A DNA stretch of 64,000 nt from Streptomyces asoensis (GTDB lineage: Bacteria > Actinomycetota > Actinomycetes > Streptomycetales > Streptomycetaceae). Shown here in pieces: positions 54,270 to 63,225 of the stretch (position 1 is the stretch's first letter; each line of letters starts with the position of its first letter). The stretch spans positions 2,976,001 through 3,040,000 of the forward strand of contig NZ_BNEB01000005.1 of the NCBI RefSeq assembly GCF_016860545.1, read 5' to 3'. The notes under the pieces were generated by a model. It saw only the letters and a list, made by a program, of their open reading frames with translations. It ran no database searches and was not told the DNA's origin. The position numbers and the translations under genes were made by a program.

Positions 54270-56177
54270 TCAGCCGTGCTTGGCGCGGCTCGCGGTGCGG
54301 GCGCGGTCGCGCTGGTCGAGCACGACCTTGCGGATGCGAACCGCCTCCGGGGTCACCTCGACGCACTCGTCGTCGCGGCAGAACTCCAGCGACTGCTCGA
54401 GTGACAGCTTGCGCGGCGGCACGATCGCCTCGAACGAGTCGGCCGAGGACGACCGCATGTTCGTGAGCTTCTTCTCCTTGGTGATGTTCACGTCCATGTC
54501 GTCGGAGCGCGAGTTCTCGCCGACGATCATGCCCTCGTACACCTCGGTGCCGGGGTCGGTGAACAGCACACCGCGCTCCTGGAGGTTCGTCATCGCGAAC
54601 GCGGTGACGGCACCGGAGCGGTCGGCGACCAGCGAGCCGTTGTTACGGGTCGTCAGCGTGCCGAACCACGGCTCGTGGCCCTCGTGGATGGAGTGGGCGA
54701 TACCGGTGCCGCGCGTACCGGTCAGGAACTCGGTACGGAAGCCGATGAGGCCGCGGGAGGGAACGACGAACTCCATGCGGACCCAGCCGGAACCGTGGTT
54801 GGACATGTTGTCCATGCGGCCCTTGCGGACACCCATGAGCTGCGTGACGGCGCCCATGTGCTCCTCGGGCACGTCGATGGTCATGCGCTCGACGGGCTCG
54901 TAGACCTTGCCGTCGACGTCCTTCGTGACGACCTGCGGCTTGCCGATGGTCAGCTCGAAGCCCTCACGGCGCATCTGCTCGACCAGGATGGCCAGCGCCA
55001 GCTCACCGCGGCCCTGCACCTCCCAGGCGTCGGGACGCTCGGTGTCCAGCACGCGCAGCGAGACGTTACCGACCAGCTCGCGGTCGAGGCGGTCCTTGAC
55101 CTGGCGGGCGGTGACCTTGCGGTCCTTGACCGCGGCCTTGTTGTCGGCGCCCTTGCCGGTGCCGCCACGGCCGACCAGCGGCGAGGTGTTCGTACCGATG
55201 GTCATCGAGATGGCCGGCTCGTCCACCGTGATGAGCGGCAGCGCGATCGGGTTCTCGGGGTCGGCGAGGGTCTCGCCGATCATGATCTCCGGGATGCCGG
55301 CGACCGCGCAGATGTCGCCCGGGCCGGCCTTCTCGGCGGGCTTGCGGGTGAGCGCCTCGGTCATCAGCAGCTCGGTGATGCGCACGTTGGACAGGGTGCC
55401 GTCGCGCTTGATCCACGTGACGGTCTGGCCCTTGCGCAGCTCGCCCTGTTCGACGCGGAGCAGCGCGATACGGCCGAGGAAGTTGTCGGCGTCCAGGTTG
55501 GTGACGTGCGCCTGGAGCGGGGCCTCCTCGTCGTACTCGGGGGCCGGGACGTGCGACAGGATCGTGGAGAAGAACGGCTCCAGGTTGTCGCTGTCCTTCG
55601 GGACCGTGCCGTCCTCCGGCTTGGTCAGCGAGGCGACGCCGTCACGCGCGCAGGCGTAGACGATCGGGAACTCGATCTGGTCCTCGTCGGCGTCGAGGTC
55701 GAGGAAGAGGTCGTAGGCCTCGTTGACGACCTCGTCGATGCGCGAGTCGGGGCGGTCCGTCTTGTTGATGCACAGGATGACGGGCAGGCGGGCCTGCAAC
55801 GCCTTGCGCAGCACGAAGCGGGTCTGCGGCAGCGGACCCTCGGAGGCGTCCACCAGCAGCACGACGGCGTCCACCATCGACAGGCCGCGCTCGACCTCAC
55901 CGCCGAAGTCGGCGTGGCCGGGGGTGTCGATGATGTTGATCGTGACGACGTCCCCCCCGTCCTTGGGGTGGTACTTCACCGCCGTGTTCTTGGCGAGGAT
56001 CGTGATGCCCTTCTCACGCTCCAGGTCGTTCGAGTCCATCATGCGGTCGTCGAGCGACTCGGCGGCGTGCGCGGCGAAGGCGCCGGCCTGCTTGAGCATG
56101 GCGTCGACCAGAGTCGTCTTGCCGTGGTCGACGTGGGCGACGATGGCTACGTTGCGGATGTCGTGGCGCGTGGCCAT
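54270..56177 (-). CDS. typA: Translational GTPase TypA/BipA
   Basis: This 635-residue ribosome-associated GTPase of the elongation factor family is needed for stress adaptation and ribosome assembly in other bacteria. G1 is AHVDHGKTT near the N-terminus, G3 is DTPGHADFGGEVER, G4 is NKTDRPD; the EF-G-like domains III and V and the BipA-specific C-terminal domain (RKLSLEQSLEFCRDDE) follow. Complete and normal in length. It is the fixed neighbour of the bldK operon in S. coelicolor and of lpqW in mycobacteria, both seen here. Confidence 0.96.
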   Translation of the reverse strand: MATRHDIRNVAIVAHVDHGKTTLVDAMLKQAGAFAAHAAESLDDRMMDSNDLEREKGITILAKNTAVKYHPKDGGDVVTINIIDTPGHADFGGEVERGLSMVDAVVLLVDASEGPLPQTRFVLRKALQARLPVILCINKTDRPDSRIDEVVNEAYDLFLDLDADEDQIEFPIVYACARDGVASLTKPEDGTVPKDSDNLEPFFSTILSHVPAPEYDEEAPLQAHVTNLDADNFLGRIALLRVEQGELRKGQTVTWIKRDGTLSNVRITELLMTEALTRKPAEKAGPGDICAVAGIPEIMIGETLADPENPIALPLITVDEPAISMTIGTNTSPLVGRGGTGKGADNKAAVKDRKVTARQVKDRLDRELVGNVSLRVLDTERPDAWEVQGRGELALAILVEQMRREGFELTIGKPQVVTKDVDGKVYEPVERMTIDVPEEHMGAVTQLMGVRKGRMDNMSNHGSGWVRMEFVVPSRGLIGFRTEFLTGTRGTGIAHSIHEGHEPWFGTLTTRNNGSLVADRSGAVTAFAMTNLQERGVLFTDPGTEVYEGMIVGENSRSDDMDVNITKEKKLTNMRSSSADSFEAIVPPRKLSLEQSLEFCRDDECVEVTPEAVRIRKVVLDQRDRARTASRAKHG

Positions 56178-56339
56178 AAAGCGGCGTTCTCCCGGAGTGT
56201 GAGGGCGACCCTGCTGCGTACGTCTGTGTTACGCGGGCCCTGCCGGGCTTGACACGCCACGGCCTCACCCCATGGTACGTGGCCCGGCGGGGGACGGCCT
56301 CCGCAGGGCCACCACGCTCACTTTCCGCACACCCCGCGC

Positions 56340-58619
56340 CTACTTCCCGGAGGGGCTCGCGGAGGCCTTCGCGCCCTTCTTCAGGAAGCCCATGTCCTCG
56401 TACACCGGCGTCTGGAAACCGAAGGCACCGGCGTTGACCACGGTCTTGCGCACCGCCGTGAGCTGCGGGCGCTGATAGAGAGGAATCGATCCGGCAGCCG
56501 CCCAGATCCGGGAGTCCGCCTTGCGGATCAGGGACCGCTGCTCCTCCTGATCCAGGGTGGAGACCGCTTGCTCGAACAGGTGATCGACCTGGTCGGTGCC
56601 GACCCTCGTGTAGTTCTGTTCGACGCTCAGCGAACCGTCGGCGGCCGGCACCGGCTTGGCGTAGATCGGCCGGGCGTCGGTGGCGGGGAAGGCGGACGCG
56701 GGCCAGGAGTAGAGCGCGAGGTCGTACTGGCCGGAGGCGATGTGGTCCTTGAAGTAGCTCTCGTCCGAGACCTTGGTGATCTCCGTGCCGATGCCGACCT
56801 TCGCCAGCATCCTGGTGATCCGCCCGGCGACCGCCGCCAGGGGCTCCGACCCCGGACCGGACGGCAGCACGAACCGCAGGCTGAGCGCCTTGCCGTCCTT
56901 GGCCAGCGCCTTGGCCGGGGCCACACCGGCCGGTGCCGCGGTGCCCTCCGGGCCTGGCGTGCCCTGCGGGGAGGGGGTGCCCTTCGGCGCGGCGGTGCCC
57001 TTCGGGGCGTAGGCCCCGGGCGCGCCGCCCTGGTGGACCTGCTTGTACTGCTGTCCCTCCTGGGCGAGCTGCTTGCCGCCCTCGCCGCTCCTGCGCGCGC
57101 TCTCGCCCTCGGCGGCCCGCCCGGCCCCGCGCTCCGTCCCGGCCCGCGCCTTGTCGTCCTCGCCGACGACGTAGGTGCCGTCGCCGTCCGCGGAGTCGTC
57201 GTCCTTGCCGGCCTTCTTGCCCTTCGACCCGGCGGCCTTCTCGCCCTTCTCCTGCTTCGTGACCGGGCCCCCGGGCACCCATCCCGCGTCGGCGAGCAGG
57301 GCCTGCGCCTCGGCGGTGTCCTGGCCGCCCAGCGCCCCGCTGCTGTCGGCGTACGCGTCCTGTCCGGCCAGGGCCAGGTGGCTGCCGACCGGCTCCGCGG
57401 GCAGCCCCAGCGGCTTCAGCACCACCTTGGCCAGTTCCCTGCGGTCCAGCGCCCGGGCGACGGCCCGCCGCACCCGCTCGTCCGCCAGCGCCCCGTCCGC
57501 GCCGTTCAGCGCCAGCTGGGTGTAGGCGGGCTCCAGCGACCTGCGCACCTCGAAGGAGCGCAGCGCCTTCTGCTGCGTCTCCCACTTGGCCATCGCCTTG
57601 CGCAGACCGGCGCCGGACCCGGCCTCGTCGTCGCTCTCGTCGTCCGTGTCCTCCTGGGCGCCGTGGGCGAGGGCCCACGCGCGCAGCGTCTTGGCGGCCG
57701 TCCGCCCCGAACCGGGACCGGCGAGCGGCCCGGCCGTGCCGTGCGCGGCGCCGTCGACGCGCTGGGCGGCCGCCGGGTCGATCTCGGCCAGGTCGATCTT
57801 CCCCTCGGCCAGCGCGGAGGCCCGCTCGTCCCGCGGGACGGCCGTCAGCACGATCTCGGAGAGCTTGGCCGGGTGGCCCCACCAGCGCGCGTTGCGGGTC
57901 AGCCGGACCTCGTCCTGCTTGCGGTCCACCTTCTTCAGCGCGAACGGGCCGGCCGTGACCTTCAGCTTGCGGCGCGCACCGTCGTTGAACGCGTCGGGCG
58001 TGCCCATGACGTCCTTCGGGTACAGCGGGGAGAACAGCGACCGCCAGTCGGCGTAGGTCCGCTTGAAGGTGACCCGGACCTCCAGGTCGTTCGACCCGCG
58101 CTCGATCTTCTCGATGCGGTCGTAGCCGGCGTTGCGGGCGGTCCAGTAGGCGCTGTCTTTGCCGGCGAGGGCGCGCCACTGGGCGGCGAAGTCCGCGGCG
58201 CCGATCTCCCGCCCGTCGCTCCAGACGGCCTGCTGGTTCAGCTTGTACAGCACGACCTGCCTGGGCTCGGTGTCGACGACCTTCGCGGACTCCAGGTAGT
58301 CGGCGTCGCGCTGCGGCCGCCCGGCCGCGTCGAGCCGGTACATGGCGGGCAGGACGGCCTGGGCGACCCGGGTGGTGGTGGCGTCGGCGTCCGCCTGGAA
58401 GGTGTTGAAGGTCTCCGGCACCGTGTCCACGGCCCAGCGCAGCGTGCCGCCCTCGGCGACCCGGGCGCGGCCGGCCGGCGCGATGTCCTGGCGGGCCAGG
58501 GGCTTGCCGGCCTCGTCGGCCGAGCCGCAGCCGGACAGCAGGGGTACCGCGAGCGCGCCCGCGGTGAGGAAGGCGACCGAGCGCATGACCGCGCGCGGGC
58601 CGACGCCGTCGTGGGACAT
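56340..58619 (-). CDS. lpqW: LpqW-like lipoprotein of the SBP family 5 fold with a low-complexity insert
   Basis: This 759-residue protein has a signal peptide and lipobox LLSGC (Cys about 31), then a family-5 solute-binding fold (ARVAEGGTLRWAVDTVPETF; LNQQAVWSDGREIGAADFAAQW). No permease or ATPase genes accompany it. Together with its place directly before typA, this points to LpqW (Rv1166), a lipoprotein that uses this fold in lipoglycan synthesis control rather than transport. About residues 455-578 are a Lys/Gly/Pro-rich, probably disordered insert (SKGKKAGKDDDSADGDG, GTAAPKGTPSPQGTPGPEGT) between the two lobes, which ordinary binding proteins lack. ATG at 58619 follows GGAGG. Streptomyces does not make lipoarabinomannan, so the role may differ. 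Confidence 0.72.
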   Translation of the reverse strand: MSHDGVGPRAVMRSVAFLTAGALAVPLLSGCGSADEAGKPLARQDIAPAGRARVAEGGTLRWAVDTVPETFNTFQADADATTTRVAQAVLPAMYRLDAAGRPQRDADYLESAKVVDTEPRQVVLYKLNQQAVWSDGREIGAADFAAQWRALAGKDSAYWTARNAGYDRIEKIERGSNDLEVRVTFKRTYADWRSLFSPLYPKDVMGTPDAFNDGARRKLKVTAGPFALKKVDRKQDEVRLTRNARWWGHPAKLSEIVLTAVPRDERASALAEGKIDLAEIDPAAAQRVDGAAHGTAGPLAGPGSGRTAAKTLRAWALAHGAQEDTDDESDDEAGSGAGLRKAMAKWETQQKALRSFEVRRSLEPAYTQLALNGADGALADERVRRAVARALDRRELAKVVLKPLGLPAEPVGSHLALAGQDAYADSSGALGGQDTAEAQALLADAGWVPGGPVTKQEKGEKAAGSKGKKAGKDDDSADGDGTYVVGEDDKARAGTERGAGRAAEGESARRSGEGGKQLAQEGQQYKQVHQGGAPGAYAPKGTAAPKGTPSPQGTPGPEGTAAPAGVAPAKALAKDGKALSLRFVLPSGPGSEPLAAVAGRITRMLAKVGIGTEITKVSDESYFKDHIASGQYDLALYSWPASAFPATDARPIYAKPVPAADGSLSVEQNYTRVGTDQVDHLFEQAVSTLDQEEQRSLIRKADSRIWAAAGSIPLYQRPQLTAVRKTVVNAGAFGFQTPVYEDMGFLKKGAKASASPSGK

Positions 58620-58939
58620 CTCTGGTACCTCCGGTGAGCCGCTGCCGCCGATGACCCCGAACACCCCGGAAACCCGGACGCGCATGCGCCGAACCAGGAA
58701 CGCTTTGATCACGTTTGGCGGTATTTTGGAGTTGATCAGATCTATTGCTCACTGAAGAGGAAAGGGTTCGCCTGCCGCGGACGACACGGCGGCGGGGCCC
58801 GCCAAGGCCACTCGTGCGGAGCAACGCACCCGCCGAATCGCTGCACACGCCTTCACATCAGCCGGTGTGGCGCGCAACACTCGCAGGCGCATGAACGTTG
58901 CCGTCCAGGGCCCGGCCCACACGGAAGCGAGGTCTTCTC
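58620..58939. promoter_or_regulatory. Divergent promoter region
   Basis: These 320 bases separate the LpqW-like gene (minus) from a coiled-coil gene (plus). The stretch near 58,700-58,750 (acgtttggcggtattttgga, ttgatcagatctattgctca) is the most A/T-rich in the neighbourhood and the likely promoter zone. No gene or known riboswitch is visible. Confidence 0.45.
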
Positions 58940-59230
58940 ATGTCCGTGCACGACGACCTGACCACCGCCCAGCGCTGCCTCGACGACCTCGCCCGGTCCG
59001 TCGGCCGCCTGGAGCAGCAGCTCGGCAGCTCGGGCCTGGAGATGCGCCGGGTCCGCACCGACGCCGAGCACCTGAGGGAGAGCCTCGCCCTGCTGCGCGC
59101 GGCCGTCTCCCACCCCGGCTCCTCCCGCGGGCCCGAACTCGTCACGATCCCCGACACCCCGTACGACGACTCCCTGTGGATCGACACGGACGACGAGGGA
59201 CTCGGCGCCCGGGGCCGGCACGCCCCCTGA
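58940..59230 (+). CDS. Small coiled-coil protein
   Basis: This 96-residue, soluble, acidic protein has a heptad-like helix at about 5-60 (LTTAQRCLDDLARSVGRLEQQ, LEMRRVRTDAEHLRESLALL) followed by a disordered tail with DTPYDDSLWIDTDDEG. I recognise it as a conserved companion upstream of the Sdh1-type genes in Streptomyces but know no function. ATG at 58940; a longer frame to 58898 lacks a ribosome binding site. Ends 18 bases before the membrane-anchor gene, so the four genes probably form one operon. Confidence 0.75.
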   Translation: MSVHDDLTTAQRCLDDLARSVGRLEQQLGSSGLEMRRVRTDAEHLRESLALLRAAVSHPGSSRGPELVTIPDTPYDDSLWIDTDDEGLGARGRHAP

Positions 59231-59248
59231 CCCGACCGGAGTCCTGAG

Positions 59249-60082
59249 TTGGCCACTGGTACGGAACCCTCACCCACCGACCACCGTCCTCCGAGCGGCG
59301 TGCGCGGCCCCGAGCGCGCCGCGATCGCCGCTCCTCATCTGCGCACCGACCGCTGGTGGCTGGCGCCCGCCGCCACCACCGCGGGCCTGCTGCTGTTCGT
59401 CGTCTACTCGACCTGGCGGGCCTTCGCGAACGCGCACTACTACGCGGCGCCGTACGTCTCCCCGTTCTACTCCCCGTGTCTGGCGGAGAACTGCCGGACC
59501 ATGCGGGCGGGCCCCAACTGGGAGGTGTTCGGCGGCTGGTGGGGGCTCTCCCCCGCGGTCCTCATCCTGGTCTTCCCGCTGGGCTTCCGGCTGACCTGCT
59601 ACTACTACCGCAAGGCGTACTACCGCGGCTTCTGGGCGTCCCCGCCCGCCTGCGCGGTGGCCGAGCCGCACCGCCGGTACAGCGGGGAGACCCGCTTCCC
59701 GCTGATCCTCCAGAACATCCACCGGTACTTCTTCTACGCGGCGATCCTCGTCGCCGGGGTCCTGACGTACGACGCCGTGCTCACCTTCCGCGACGAGCAC
59801 TACGCGTGGGGCCACATGGGTCTGGGCACCCTGGTCTTCCTGCTCAACGTCGTTCTGATCTGGGCCTACACGATCTCCTGCCACTCCTGCCGGCACATCG
59901 TCGGCGGCCAGCTGAAGCACTTCTCCAGGCACCCCGTGCGCTACCGGGCCTGGCGGTTCGTGGGGAGGCTGAACGCCCACCACATGCTGCTGGCGTGGGC
60001 GTCGCTGGTGAGCGTCGCGCTCGCCGACTTCTACGTCTACCTGGTCGCGTCCGGTGTCTTCGACGACCCGAGGTTCTTCTAG
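59249..60082 (+). CDS. Succinate dehydrogenase / fumarate reductase membrane anchor (Sdh1 type)
   Basis: The 277-residue protein has five membrane helices (about 38-58, 95-115, 160-180, 190-213, 240-262). Conserved His residues occur in LQNIHRYFFY, HYAWGHMG, SCHSCRHIVGG and LNAHHMLLAW. This matches the single large anchor subunit of the actinobacterial Sdh1 complex (Rv0249c type), encoded directly upstream of the flavoprotein. The only in-frame start with a ribosome binding site is TTG at 59249 (ggag eight bases upstream). It should bind quinone and anchor the catalytic pair to the inner membrane face. Confidence 0.82.
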   Translation: MATGTEPSPTDHRPPSGVRGPERAAIAAPHLRTDRWWLAPAATTAGLLLFVVYSTWRAFANAHYYAAPYVSPFYSPCLAENCRTMRAGPNWEVFGGWWGLSPAVLILVFPLGFRLTCYYYRKAYYRGFWASPPACAVAEPHRRYSGETRFPLILQNIHRYFFYAAILVAGVLTYDAVLTFRDEHYAWGHMGLGTLVFLLNVVLIWAYTISCHSCRHIVGGQLKHFSRHPVRYRAWRFVGRLNAHHMLLAWASLVSVALADFYVYLVASGVFDDPRFF

Positions 60083-60114
60083 ATGCCGCCGACCCCGATG
60101 AGTGAGGCCTGCTG

Positions 60115-62091
60115 ATGTCCGTGGTCGACCGCCAGGAGTGGGACGTCGTCGTGGTGGGCGCGGGAGGCGCCGGGCTGCGTGCCGCCATCGAGGCCCGCGA
60201 ACGCGGCGCCCGCACCGCCGTCATCTGCAAGTCGCTGTTCGGCAAGGCGCACACGGTGATGGCCGAGGGCGGCATCGCTGCGGCCATGGCCAACGCCAAC
60301 GAGCACGACAGCTGGCAGGTCCACTTCCGCGACACCCTGCGCGGCGGCAAGTTCCTCAACCAGTGGCGGATGGCCGAACTGCACGCCAGGGAGGCCCCCG
60401 ACCGGGTGTGGGAGCTGGAGACCTGGGGCGCCCTCTTCGACCGCACCGCGGACGGCCGGATCTCCCAGCGCAACTTCGGCGGCCACGAGTACCCGCGGCT
60501 CGCGCACGTCGGCGACCGCACCGGCCTGGAGCTGATCCGCACGCTCCAGCAGAAGATCGTCTCGCTCCAGCAGGAGGACCACCGCGAGACCGGCGACCAC
60601 GAGTCCCGGCTGAAGGTCTTCCAGGAGTGCACGGTCACCCGGGTCCTCAAGGACGGCGAGCGGGGCGGGAGGGGGGTCCCCCCGGCCGAAGGCCCGGGGA
60701 GGGTGAGCGGTGTCTTCGCCTACGAGCGCGAGACCGGCCGCTTCTTCGTCCTGGAGGCGCCCTCCGTGGTCATCGCGACGGGCGGCATCGGCAAGTCCTT
60801 CAAGGTGACGTCGAACTCCTGGGAGTACACGGGGGACGGCCACGCGCTGGCCCTGCTGGCCGGGGCCCCGCTGCTCAACATGGAGTTCGTGCAGTTCCAC
60901 CCGACCGGCATGGTCTGGCCGCCCTCCGTGAAGGGCATCCTCGTCACCGAGTCCGTCCGGGGCGACGGCGGGGTGCTGAGGAACTCCGACGGCAGGCGCT
61001 TCATGTTCGACTACGTCCCCGACGTCTTCAAGGAGAAGTACGCCGAGTCGGAGGAGGAGGGCGACCGCTGGTACGAGGACCCGGACCACAACCGGCGCCC
61101 CCCGGAACTGCTCCCGCGCGACGAGGTGGCCCGCGCGATCAACTCGGAGGTCAAGGCGGGCCGCGGGTCCCCGCACGGCGGGGTCTTCCTCGACGTGTCG
61201 ACGCGGATGCCCGCCGAGGTCATCAAGCGCCGGCTGCCGTCCATGTACCACCAGTTCAAGGAGCTGGCCGACGTCGACATCACCGCGGAGGCCATGGAGG
61301 TCGGACCGACCTGCCACTACGTGATGGGCGGCATCGCGGTCGACTCCGACACCGCCGCCGCCCGCGGGGTGCCCGGGCTCTTCGCGGCCGGCGAGGTGGC
61401 CGGCGGCATGCACGGCTCCAACCGGCTGGGCGGCAACTCCCTCTCCGACCTGCTGGTGTTCGGCCGCCGGGCCGGACTGCACGCGGCACGCCACACGGCG
61501 GACCTGGCCGGCCGGCGGCCCGTGGTGGACGACGAGCAGATCGACGCGGCGGCCGCCGAGGCCCTGCGGCCGTTCTCCGCGGAGGGCGCCGACGCCCCGG
61601 ACGGCCGGCCGCCCGAGAACCCGTACACCCTCCACCAGGAACTCCAGCAGACCATGAACGACCTGGTCGGCATCATCCGCCGCCAGGGCGAGATGGAACA
61701 CGCCCTGGAGAAGCTGGCCGAACTGCGCGTACGGGCCTGGCGGGCCGGGGTCGAGGGGCACCGGCAGTTCAACCCCGGCTGGCACCTCGCGCTCGACCTG
61801 CGGAACATGCTGCTGGTCAGCGAGTGCGTGGCCCGCGCCGCCCTGGAGCGCACCGAGTCACGCGGCGGCCACACCCGTGAGGACCACCCGACGATGGACC
61901 GGGCCTGGCGCAACATCAACCTGCTGTGCGCACCGGCCGGCCCCGTCGGCGACCCGGCGACCACGGACCCCGTCCCCGGCCGGATCTCCCTCACCCGCGA
62001 GACCACCGAACCCATCCGCCCCGACCTGCTCGCCCTCTTCGAGAAGGAGGAGCTGGTCAAGTACCTCACCGAAGAGGAGCTGTACGAGTGA
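60115..62091 (+). CDS. sdhA: Succinate dehydrogenase / fumarate reductase flavoprotein subunit
   Basis: This 658-residue protein has the FAD-binding VVVVGAGGAGLRAA at the N-terminus, MAEGGIAA near the covalent-flavin region, the active-site motifs HPTG (about 262) and RGDGG (about 282), and the C-terminal R-A-W-R and H-T-R-E-D-H segments. It oxidises succinate to fumarate or runs in reverse. In-frame residues about 186-195 are encoded by a dispersed GC-rich element (60671-60700), in a surface loop by position. Stop overlaps the iron-sulfur subunit start (GTGA). Confidence 0.94.
   Translation: MSVVDRQEWDVVVVGAGGAGLRAAIEARERGARTAVICKSLFGKAHTVMAEGGIAAAMANANEHDSWQVHFRDTLRGGKFLNQWRMAELHAREAPDRVWELETWGALFDRTADGRISQRNFGGHEYPRLAHVGDRTGLELIRTLQQKIVSLQQEDHRETGDHESRLKVFQECTVTRVLKDGERGGRGVPPAEGPGRVSGVFAYERETGRFFVLEAPSVVIATGGIGKSFKVTSNSWEYTGDGHALALLAGAPLLNMEFVQFHPTGMVWPPSVKGILVTESVRGDGGVLRNSDGRRFMFDYVPDVFKEKYAESEEEGDRWYEDPDHNRRPPELLPRDEVARAINSEVKAGRGSPHGGVFLDVSTRMPAEVIKRRLPSMYHQFKELADVDITAEAMEVGPTCHYVMGGIAVDSDTAAARGVPGLFAAGEVAGGMHGSNRLGGNSLSDLLVFGRRAGLHAARHTADLAGRRPVVDDEQIDAAAAEALRPFSAEGADAPDGRPPENPYTLHQELQQTMNDLVGIIRRQGEMEHALEKLAELRVRAWRAGVEGHRQFNPGWHLALDLRNMLLVSECVARAALERTESRGGHTREDHPTMDRAWRNINLLCAPAGPVGDPATTDPVPGRISLTRETTEPIRPDLLALFEKEELVKYLTEEELYE
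60671..60700. repeat. Dispersed GC-rich palindromic element, copy 2
   Basis: The core ggggggtccccccggccg, followed by aaggcccgggga, shares its centre with 22331-22360. It lies inside sdhA and keeps the frame, encoding a Gly/Pro-rich stretch. Confidence 0.7.
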
Positions 62092-62858
62092 GCAGCTACG
62101 AGGCCCGCTTCCGGGTCTGGCGGGGCGACGTCGAGGGCGGCGGCCTGAAGGACTTCGAGGTCGAGGTCAACGACGGCGAGGTGGTGCTGGACATCATCCA
62201 CCGGCTCCAGGCCACCCAGGCGCCCGACCTCGCCGTGCGCTGGAACTGCAAGGCGGGCAAGTGCGGTTCGTGCTCCGCCGAGATCAACGGGCGGCCGCGG
62301 CTGATGTGCATGACCCGGATGTCGGTGTTCGGCCGCGAGGAGACGATCACCGTCACGCCCCTGCGCGCCTTCCCGGTGATCCGCGATCTCGTCACGGACG
62401 TCGGCTTCAACTACCGCAAGGCGCGCGAGGTTCCGGCGTTCGTGCCGCCCGAGGGCGTCGGGCCCGGTGAGTACCGGATGTTCCAGGAGGACGTGGACCG
62501 GTCGCAGGAGTTCCGCAAGTGCATCGAGTGCTTCCTGTGCCAGGACACCTGCCATGTCGTCCGTGACCACGAGGAGAACAAGACGGCGTTCGCGGGCCCC
62601 CGCTTCCTCATGCGCATCGCCGAACTGGACATGCACCCCCTCGACGCCGCCGGGGAGAGCGGCCTGGACCGCTCGCGCACGGCCCAGGACGAACACGGCC
62701 TCGGCTACTGCAACATCACCAAGTGCTGCACGGAGGTCTGCCCCGAAGGCATCAAGATCACGGACAACGCCCTGATCCCGCTGAAGGAGCGGGCGGTCGA
62801 CCGCAAGTACGACCCCCTGGTGTGGCTGGGATCGAAGATCAGGCGACGGTCGTCGTAG
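62088..62858 (+). CDS. sdhB: Succinate dehydrogenase / fumarate reductase iron-sulfur subunit
   Basis: This 256-residue protein carries electrons from FAD to quinone through three clusters: [2Fe-2S] at CKAGKCGSC with a following Cys (LMCM), then CIECFLCQDTCH and YCNITKCCTEVCPEGI for the [4Fe-4S] and [3Fe-4S] clusters. GTG at 62088 overlaps the sdhA stop as GTGA. The last 20 bases overlap the end of a convergent membrane-protein gene. Confidence 0.94.
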   Translation: MSSYEARFRVWRGDVEGGGLKDFEVEVNDGEVVLDIIHRLQATQAPDLAVRWNCKAGKCGSCSAEINGRPRLMCMTRMSVFGREETITVTPLRAFPVIRDLVTDVGFNYRKAREVPAFVPPEGVGPGEYRMFQEDVDRSQEFRKCIECFLCQDTCHVVRDHEENKTAFAGPRFLMRIAELDMHPLDAAGESGLDRSRTAQDEHGLGYCNITKCCTEVCPEGIKITDNALIPLKERAVDRKYDPLVWLGSKIRRRSS

Positions 62859-63171
62859 ACGCCGGCGGCGGTCCGGGCGTCCGGCCGGGCCGCCGGGCGA
62901 GCGTCTGGAGGCCCAGCCCGGCGAAGTTCACGGCCATTCCGACGAGCGGGACGTAGAAGTTCACGTCGAGGCCGCCGGAGGCCAGCGGGCCCAGGAACAT
63001 GAACGAGCCGAGGCCCGCTGCGCTCATCAGGGCGCCGGCGCCCCACAGTCTCGGCCGCAGCACCGTGCCGCGGCCGAGCGACGGCACCCACCCGCGGGTG
63101 ACGCCCGCGAGGCCCAGCGCTCCCATGACCGTCACACAGACGGCGCCCGTGCCCACGAGTAGCCAGTACAT
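62839..63171 (-). CDS. Small four-helix membrane protein
   Basis: The 110-residue protein has four hydrophobic segments (about 2-24, 40-62, 68-90) and a Pro/Thr-rich tail that overlaps the 3' end of sdhB on the other strand by 20 bases. No motif recognised. ATG at 63171. Codon use and the clear hydrophobic pattern support a real gene; function unknown. Confidence 0.65.
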   Translation of the reverse strand: MYWLLVGTGAVCVTVMGALGLAGVTRGWVPSLGRGTVLRPRLWGAGALMSAAGLGSFMFLGPLASGGLDVNFYVPLVGMAVNFAGLGLQTLARRPGRTPGPPPASTTTVA

Positions 63172-63225
63172 GCGCTCATGATCCCAGCAACTCCCCGCCC
63201 CGCAAGGGGTCGTGACCCACCGGTC

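Noticed and set aside
54675..58637. Long plus-strand frames opposite typA and the LpqW-like gene
   Set aside because: Antisense shadows with Val/Leu/Asp/Arg bias and no motifs.
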